From: Micropterix aruncella
Taxonomy: Eukaryota > Arthropoda > Insecta > Lepidoptera > Micropterigidae
NCBI GenBank assembly: GCA_944548615.1
Contig: OX155955.1
Coordinates: forward strand, 3,560,279-3,624,278
Reading direction: 5' to 3'
Length of the DNA stretch: 64,000 nt
Under the pieces are notes generated by a model, which had not been told where the DNA came from, made no database searches, and saw only the letters and a list, made by a program, of their open reading frames with translations. Numbering within the stretch: the first letter of the stretch is position 1; every line of letters starts with the position of its first letter. The position numbers were made by a program, and so were the translations under genes. Of this stretch, positions 56,549 to 64,000 are shown piece after piece.

Positions 56549-58540
56549 TGCCATTTCGTAGACCTCACTCGGGGCGTCGATCTCGCCTAAGACCGCAACG
56601 CGGTAGGTTCGGTCTGTCTCGATCGATATCGGAAAATGTGATTTTTGTACTCGTTGGAAAAATTCAAAATCAAAATTTATATAAATTTTTTTAAAATTTC
56701 AAAATTCTGAAAATGCCACTTTGTAGTGCTGGTCGAGGAGCTACATCTCGCCGTAGAACACAACTCGACAGGAGGTCGTCCTCTCTGCGCTAATCGGGTT
56801 TTTTCGTAGCCTCGTTTCAAAATCAAAGATGGCGGCCGCACGAAGAAAATTGAAGGAAATTTCAACTTTTAGGATTTTTCCCATAGAGTTGGGGGTATTC
56901 GGGTGGAAATGTCCATTGCACAATTTCGGTCCCGCTGCTGCTTCCCAAAGCGTGGAGTCCGAAAAATTACGTTTTTTTTGTAAAAAAATCCCTTTAAAAA
57001 TTGGGAAAATGGAAAATTTATATGAATTTTTGGAGAAATTCCAATTTTTTTTTTGGCAGTCTCGTAACGGATTTCTCGGACTTCGAGTTGCCACAGACGC
57101 GAATCCATTTCGACGTTTTCGATTCGAATTATCGAGGTTTTTGCGGTTTTTTCGTTGTATTTTCAAAATCCAATATGGCGGCGGCGCGAAGGAAATTTCA
57201 ACTTTTTGGAGTTTTTCCATAGAGAGAAGGGTTTTTGGGTGGAGATGACAGTTGCGCAATTACGGTCCCGCGGCTATTTCCCAAAGCGTGGGATCCGAAA
57301 TATGAAACTTTTTTCGTTTCGAATGCGTTTTTTGGAAAAATTTCAAATTGAAAATTTATATGAATTTTTGGAGAAACTTAAAATTTTTTTTTGGCAATCT
57401 CGTAAAGGACGTCTAGGTCTTCGACTTACCGCAGACGCAAATCCATTCGGACGTTCGTGAGTCGAATTATCGAGGTTTGTGTGTTTTTTTGGTGGCATTT
57501 TCAAGATCCAATATGGCGGCCGGGCGAAGAAAATTTCTACTTTTTAGACTTTTCCCATAGAGAGACCATTCTCCGGTTGGAAAGAGGCGATGAAAAATTA
57601 ACAAAAATCAAAAAATGAGAAAAATTAAGGAAGCCGAAAAAAACACTTTTTTCGTTTTGAGGGCGTTTTTTTGACCAAATTTCAAAGTGAAAATTATTAC
57701 TAATTTTTGGAGAAACTTAATATTTTTTTTCTGCAATATCGTAAAGGACGTGCAGTCCTTGGACTCGCCGTAGACGGCCGTCGATTTGGACGTTCTCGAT
57801 TGCGTCGAATGATCGTGGAAAATGTGCGTTTTTTCGACGTTCTCTAGGTGCATTTTCAAAATCCAATATGGCGGCCGCGCGAAGAAAATTTCTACTTTTT
57901 GGAGTTTTCCCATAGACAGACGATTCTCCGGTTGGAAATAGGCGATGAAAAATTAACAAAAATCAAAAAATGAGAAAAATTAAGGGAGCCGAAAATGACA
58001 CCTTTTTCGAAAAAAATATTTCCTATCGAAAGTGGAAAAATGGAAAATTTCTATGATTTTTTTGGGAATTTCAAAATTTCAAAAATGCCATTTCGCAGCT
58101 CTCGCCGAGCCCTTCGATCGCTCCTCGGACCGAAACGCTCCGCTCCTATCCGTTCTCGAGTTATGTCGGTTTCCGCGTTTTCGTCGATGCGTTTTCGAAC
58201 GCAATTTTGAATTTGAAAATAGAAAAAATTTCAACTTTTCGGAATTTTCCCATAGAGAGACGATTCTCCGGTTGGAAAGAGGCGATGAAAAGTTATCAAA
58301 AATCGAAAAATGAGAAAAATTTACTCAGCCGAAAAAAAAGAGCACTTTTTGAACTTTACGTGCGAAAAAAACGAATAAAACAAACGAATAGACGAAAATA
58401 AATTTTTCCACTCGATGCGCCGTCTAATGCGGTGCGATAGTTCCCATACTTTGCACGCCCGTAACTCGATAGATGGCGGAGATGATGAACCGCGAAGGCC
58501 GAAAACGGGCAGTTACCAACTCCCTTTTAGGGTATATGAC
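56549..58540. repeat. mixed module N3 (end type alpha)
   Basis: Nearly identical to N1 over 1.8 kb, much closer than to the adjacent N2: a 172-codon open frame in the same place is unchanged between N1 and N3 and differs at several residues in N2. Confidence 0.9.
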
Positions 58541-59190
58541 TAGATCGGAGTGGGGGAGAACCCAGTGGGGTGGGGTGTAAGTTGTGTTTTTTAGTTTTTG
58601 AGCTTTTTTTTTTGCACATCTACTTTTATTGTTACTCATTGTATGAAAGGGCACATCTACTTTCGTTGTTGTCATTGTAAACTATGTTAGATAGGTAGAG
58701 TAAATAGGTAGGTCGAGTGAGCCCATTCAGTGTTAGTCGCGCTAACGCGACTGAGTCGAGTCGAGAACGCGCTCATTTTCTTGTTCGACTTTTGCTTTTT
58801 ACCCGCCTTCCCCTACGCGCCTCGCCACCTTCGATCTTTCGAAATAAATCGAAATCTTCTTCTTTCGAAATCGAGATCTTTCGAAATAATTCGATAGGTA
58901 GAGTAAATAGGTAGGTCGAGTGAGCCCATTCGGTGTTAGTCGCGCTAACGCGACTGAGTCGAGTCGAGAACGCGCTCATTTTCTTGTTCGACTTTTGCTT
59001 TTTACCCGCCTTCCCCTACGTGCCTCGCCACCTTCGATCTTTCGAAATAAATCGAAATCTTCTTCTTTCGAAATCGAGATCTTTCGAAATAATTCGATAG
59101 GTAGAGTAAATAGGTAGGTCGAGTGAGCCCATTCAGTGTTAGTCGCGCTAACGCGACTGAGTCGGGTCGAGAACGCGCTCATTTTCTTGT
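58541..59190. repeat. satellite spacer J variant + three K units (superunit 4)
   Basis: The J start is altered (GATCGGAGTGGGGGAGAACC, GGGGTGTAAGTTGTGTTTTT). K units at 58717, 58920 and 59123 in 203-bp steps. Confidence 0.9.
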
Positions 59191-61293
59191 TCGATTTTCA
59201 AAATTTTTCAAAATTTCAAAATTTCAAAAATGCCATTTTGTAGAGATTACCTAGGCCGTCGTTCTGTCCGACCATCGTAGCGCTATAGGTTTACTCTGTC
59301 GCGATTTATTTCGAAAAATGTGATTTTTTCATAACAATTTGCAATTTCAAAATGAAAGTTTATATAAAATTTTTCAAAATTTCAAAATTTCAAAAATGCC
59401 ATTTTGTAGAGCTTAAGCGGGGTGTCGATCTCGCCAAAGACCGCAACGCGTTAGGTTTACTCTATCACGGTCTTTTTCGAAAAATGTGATTTTTTGATAA
59501 CAATTTCTATGTTGAAAATGAAAGTTTATATAAAAAATTTCAAAATGTCAAAATTTCAAAAATGCCATTTTGTAGAGATTACCGAGGCCGTCGTTCTGTC
59601 CGAACACCGTAGCGCTATAGGTTTACTCTATCACGATCTTTTTCGAAAAATGTGTTTTTTTTCATAATAATTTCTATGTTTAAAATGAAAGTTTATATAA
59701 AACTTTTCAAAATTTCAAAATTTCAAAAATGCCATTTTCTAGAGCTTACCGAGGCCGTCGTTCTGTCCGAACACCGTAGCGCTATAGGTTTACTCTGTCA
59801 CGATCTTTTTCGAAAAATGTGATTTTTTCATAATAATTTCTATGTTTAAAATTAAAGTTTATATAAATTTTTTCAAAATGTCAAAATTTCAAAAATGCCA
59901 TTTTGTATAGCTTAAGCGGGGTGTCGATCTCGCCAAAGACCGCAACGCGGTAGGTTCACTCTATCTCGTTCTTTTGTGAAAAATGTGATTTTTTCATAAC
60001 AATTTCTATGTTTAAAATGAAATTTTATATAAATTTTTTCAAAATGTCAAACTTTCAAAAATGCCATTTTGTAGAGATTACCGAGGCCGTCGTTCTGTCC
60101 GAACACCGTAGCGCTATAGGTTTATTCTATCACGATCTTTTTCGAAAAATGTAATTTTTTCTTAATAATTTCTATGTTTAAAATGAAAGTTTATATAAAA
60201 TTTTTCAAAATTTCAAAATTTCAAAAATGCCATTTTCTAGAGCTTACCGAGGCCGTCGTTCTGTCCGAACACCGTAGCGCTATAGGTTTACTCTGTCACG
60301 ATCTTTTTCGAAAAATGTGATTTTTTCATAATAATTTCTATGTTTAAAATGAAAGTTTATATAAAATTTTTCAAAATGTCAAAATTTCAAAAATGCCATT
60401 TTGTAGAGATTACCGAGGCCGTCGTTCTGTCCGAACACCGTAGCGCTATACGTTTACTCTATCACGATCTTTTTCGAAAAATGTGATTTTTTCATAATAA
60501 TTTCTATGTTTAAAATGAAATTTTATATAAAATTTTTCAAAATGTCAAAATTTCAAAAATGCCATTTTGTAGAGCTTATGCGGGGTGTCGATCTCGCCAA
60601 AGACCGCAACGCGGTAGGTTCACTCTATCTCGTTCTTTTGTGAAAAATGTGATTTTTTTATAATAATTTCTATGTTCAAAATGAAAGTTTATATAAAAAA
60701 TTTCAAAATGTCAAAATTTCGAAAATGCCATTTCGTAGAGATTTCAAAGGCCTTCGTTCTGTCCAAACACAGCAACGCGGTAGGTTTACTCTATCTCGTT
60801 ATTTTGTGAAAAATGTGATTTTTTCATAATAATTTCTATGTTTAAAATGAAATTTTATATAAATTTTTTCAAAATGTCAAAATTTCAAAAATGCCATTTT
60901 GTAGAGCTTATGCGGGGTGTCGATCTCGCCAAAGACCGCAACGCGGTAGGTTTACTCTATCTCGTTCTTTTGTGAAAAATGTGATTTTTTCATAACAATT
61001 TCTATGTTCAAAATGAAAGTTTATATAAAAAATTTCAAACTGTCAAAATTTTGAAATAGCCATTTCGTAGAGATTATCAAGGCCGTCGTTCTGTCGAAAC
61101 GCCGTAACGCTATAGCTTTACTCTATCACGATCTTTTTCGAAAAATGTGATTTTTTCATAATAATTTCTATGTTTAAAATGAAATTTTATATAAAATTTT
61201 TCAAAATTTCAAAATTTCAAAAATGCCATTTTGTAGAGCTTAAGCGGGGTGTCGATCTCGCCAAAGACCGCAACGCGCTAGGTTTACTCTATC
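59191..61293. repeat. 165-bp monomer array M4, about 12-13 units
   Basis: Ends abruptly: the last monomer stops within TTTACTCTATCTCGAT, and the sequence jumps at about 61295 into the middle of a 340-bp N unit. Confidence 0.9.
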
Positions 61294-63770
61294 TCGATCC
61301 ATTCGGACGTTCGTGAGTCGAATTATCGAGGTTTATGTGTTTTTTTTGGTGGCATTTTCAAAATCCAATATGGCCGCCGGCCGGAGGAAATTTCCACTTT
61401 TCGGACTTTTCCCATAGAGAGACGATTCTCCGGTTGGAAAGAGGCGATGAAAAATTAACAAAAATCAAAAAATGAGAAAAATTAAGGGAGCCGAAAATGA
61501 CACTTTTTCGAAAAAAATATTTCCTATCAAAAGTGGAAAAATGGAAAATTTATATGAATTTTTGGAGAAATTCCAATTTTTTTTTTGTCAGTCTCGTAAC
61601 GGATTTCTCGGACTTCGAGTTGCCACAGACGCGAATCCATTTCGACGTTTTCGATTCGAATTATCGAGGTTTTTGCGGTTTTTTCGTTGTATTTTCAAAA
61701 TCCAATATGGCGGCCGGGCGAAGAAAATTTCTACTTTTTGGAGTTTTCCCATAGAGAGACGATTCTCCGGTTGGAGAGAGGCGATGAAAAATTAACAAAA
61801 ATCAAAAAATGAGAAAAATTAAGGGAGCCGAAAAAAACACTTTTTTCGTTTCGAATGTGTTTTTTGGAAAAATTTCAAATTGAAAATTTATATGAATTTT
61901 TGGAGAAACTTGAAAATTTTTTTTGGCAATCTCGTAATGGACGTCTAGGTCTTCGACATGTCGCAGACGCAAATCCATTCGGACGTTCGTGAGTCGAATT
62001 ATCGAGGTTTATGTGTTTTTTTGGTGGCATTTTCAAAATCCAATATGGCCGCCGGCCGAAGGAAATTTCCACTTTTCGGAGTTTTCCCATAGAGAGACGA
62101 TTCTCCGGTTGGAAAGAGGCGATGAAAAATTAACAAAAATCAAAAAATGAGAAAAATTAAGTCAGCCGAAAATGACACTTTTTTCGTTTTGAGGGCGTTT
62201 TTTTGACCAAATTTCAAAGTGAAAATTATTACTAATTTTTGGAGAAACTTAATATTTTTTTTCTGCAATATCGTAAAGGACGTGCAGTCCTCGGACTCGC
62301 CGTAGACGGCCGTCGATTTGGACGTTCTCGATTGCGTCGAATGATCGTGGAAAATGTGCGTTTTTTCGACGTTCTCTAGATGCATTTTCAAAATCCAATG
62401 TGGCGGCCGCGCGAAGAAAATTTCTACTTTTTGGAGTTTTCCCATAGAGAGACGATTCTCCCGTTGGAAATAGGCGATGAAAAATTAACAAAAATCAAAA
62501 AATGAGAAAAATTAAGGGAGCCGAAAATGACACTTTTTTCGAAAAAAATATTTCCTATCGAAAGTGGAAAAATGGAAAATTTGTATGATTTTTTTGGGAA
62601 TTTCAAAATTTCAAAAATGCCATTTCGCAGCTCTCGCCGAGCCCTTCGATCGCTCCTCGGACCGAAACGCTCCGCTCCTATCCGTTCTCGAGTTATGTCG
62701 GTTTCCGCGTTTTCGTCGATGCGTTTTCGAACGCAATTTTGAATTTGAAAATCGAAAAAATTTCAACTTTTCGGAGTTTTCCCATAGAGAGACGATTCTC
62801 CGGTTGGAAAGATGCGATGAAAAGTTATCAAAAATCAAAAAATGAGAAAAATTAAGTCAGCCGAAAATGACGAAAAAAACACTTTTTTCGTTTTGAGGGC
62901 GTTTTTTTGACCAAATTTCAAAGTGAAAATTATTACTAATTTTTGGAGAAACTTAATATTTTTTTTCTGCAATACCGTAAAGGACATGCAGTCCTTGGAC
63001 TCGCCGTAGACGGCCGTCGATTTGGACGTTCTCGATTGCGTCGAATTATCGTGGAAAATGTGCGTTTTTTCGACGTTCTCTAGATGCATTTTCAAAATCC
63101 AATATGGCGGCCGGGCGAAGAAAATTTCTACTTTTTGGAGTTTTCCCATAGACTTGGGGGTGTTCGGGTGGAAGTGTCCGTTGCGCAATTTCGGTCCCGC
63201 CGCTGCTTCCCAAAGCGTGGGACGCCGAAAATGACACTTTTTTCGAAAAAAATATTTCCTATCGAAAGTGGAAAAATGGAAAATTTGTATGATTTTTTTG
63301 GGAATTTCAAAATTTCAAAAATGCCATTTCGCAGCTCTCACCGAGCCCTTCGATCGCTCCTCGGACCGAAACGCTCCGCTCCTATCCGTTCTCGAGTTAT
63401 GTCGGTTTCCGCGTTTTCGTCGATGCGTTTTCGAACGCCATTTTGAATTTGAAAATCGAAAAAATTTCAACTTTTCGGAGTTTTTCCATAGACGGAGCGT
63501 CGTCGAGATCGAGGCGGTCCGAAAAAAGACTGACCGAATTGAGGAATAAAAAATCGTACAAAGCCGAAAAAAAAAGAGCACTTTTTGAACTTTACGTGCG
63601 AAAAAAACGAATAAAACGAACGAATGGACGAAAATAAATTTTTCCACTCGACGCGCCGTCTAATGCAGTGCGATAGTTCCCGTACTTTGCGCGCCCGTAA
63701 CTCGATAGATAACGGAGATGATGAACCCCGAAGGCTGAAAACGGGCAGTTACCAACTCCCTTTTAGGGTA
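61294..63770. repeat. mixed module N4 (rearranged, end type beta)
   Basis: Lacks the first N sub-unit and contains extra copies of the middle ones (ATGGCSGCCG cores at about 61371, 61707, 62045, 62399 and 63105). The end has the GACGGAGCGTCGTCGAGATC beta tail. Confidence 0.85.
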
Positions 63771-64000
63771 TATGACTAGAGCCCAGTGGGGTGGGGTGGT
63801 AGTGAGTTTTTTTTTTGCACATCTACTTTTATCGTTACTCATTGTATGAAAGGGCACATCTACTTTCGTTGTTGTTCATTGTATGAAAGGGCACATCTAC
63901 TTTCAAGGTAGAGTAAATAGGTAGGTCGAGTGAGCCCATTCGGTGTTAGTCGCGCTAACGCGACTGAGTCGAGTCGAGAACGCGCTCATTTTCTTGTTCG
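63771..64000. repeat. satellite spacer J + K (superunit 5, cut by window edge)
   Basis: J repeats GCACATCTACTTTC three times at about 36-45-bp spacing, and K begins at about 63930. The array clearly continues to the right. Confidence 0.9.

Larger units (their letters stand above)
43850..64000. repeat. hierarchical satellite array (right edge not reached)
   Basis: More than 20 kb built from four block types in fixed order: spacer J (about 140-210 bp) with hairpin unit K; monomer array M (about 165-bp units); and mixed module N (about 2-2.5 kb of diverged 340-bp units). J starts at 43894, 48153, 53742, 58559 and 63780, giving superunit lengths 4259, 5589, 4817 and 5221. The length varies mainly with the number of M monomers and K units. 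No gene, tRNA or rDNA was recognised. Confidence 0.95.

Noticed and set aside
46286..63857. Dozens of overlapping open frames of 60-180 codons on both strands in the satellite (for example 46350-46868, 53092-53610)
   Set aside because: They occur on both strands of the same repeat, share no family signal, lack splice or promoter context, and stay open only because copies are near-identical and stop-poor.
43850..64000. CRISPR-like or rDNA spacer reading of the regular array
   Set aside because: The genome is eukaryotic, units are contiguous without unique spacers, and no rRNA sequence is present.

Overview
The window reads as insect nuclear DNA, most likely from a moth or butterfly (inference). 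Reasons: an intron-split animal gene, AT-rich introns packed with non-LTR, Tc1/mariner, hAT and foldback elements, a tRNA-derived SINE, and a repeat ending of the type '...CCGCGGGCACAGCTAGT' that is common in Lepidoptera. I see no prokaryotic features, CRISPR array, tRNA gene or rRNA gene.

Region 1 (1-25,860) holds the 3' half of one plus-strand gene, a homologue of vertebrate KIAA0825. Seven exons (4918-5145, 7440-7836, 9582-9847, 11051-11249, 18785-18874, 22747-22946, 25387-25794) join in phase into about 595 codons plus a stop, with a polyA signal at 25851. The 5' exons lie to the left of the window. Its introns carry most of the mobile DNA: a dead 3.6-kb DNA transposon with perfect 29-bp inverted ends (998-4600), decayed YqaJ and hAT genes inside a candidate 4.9-kb TTAA-flanked element (12,869-17,775), and a mariner gene split by a retrotransposon that carries a restriction-like endonuclease (19,083-20,520). 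There are also MITEs and LINE tails.

Region 2 (25,860-43,850) is intergenic or intronic DNA. It holds a decayed LINE ORF1, a 5'-truncated LINE with a 654-codon reverse transcriptase (29,346-31,345, minus), a second dead DNA transposon with long inverted ends (31,823-34,394), and a possible first coding exon of a MADF-domain gene (34,882-34,979, minus). Next come a hAT remnant with an 8-bp target duplication (35,099-35,926), a LINE tail with a 172-bp TA microsatellite, another hAT-like element (37,000-37,785), a SINE, three hairpin/foldback elements and a further LINE tail.

Region 3 (43,850-64,000, running off the end) is a hierarchical satellite. The levels are: about 165-bp monomers of two types (A and B, largely alternating); arrays of 12-19 monomers; a 2-kb module of diverged 340-bp relatives carrying repeated ATGGCGGC cores; and a spacer with 203-bp units. 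Together they form superunits of 4.3-5.6 kb. Successive modules alternate between two end types, giving a period of about 10 kb. The open frames on both strands here look like by-products of low stop content, not genes.

All family assignments come from reading the sequence and from recall; no search was run.
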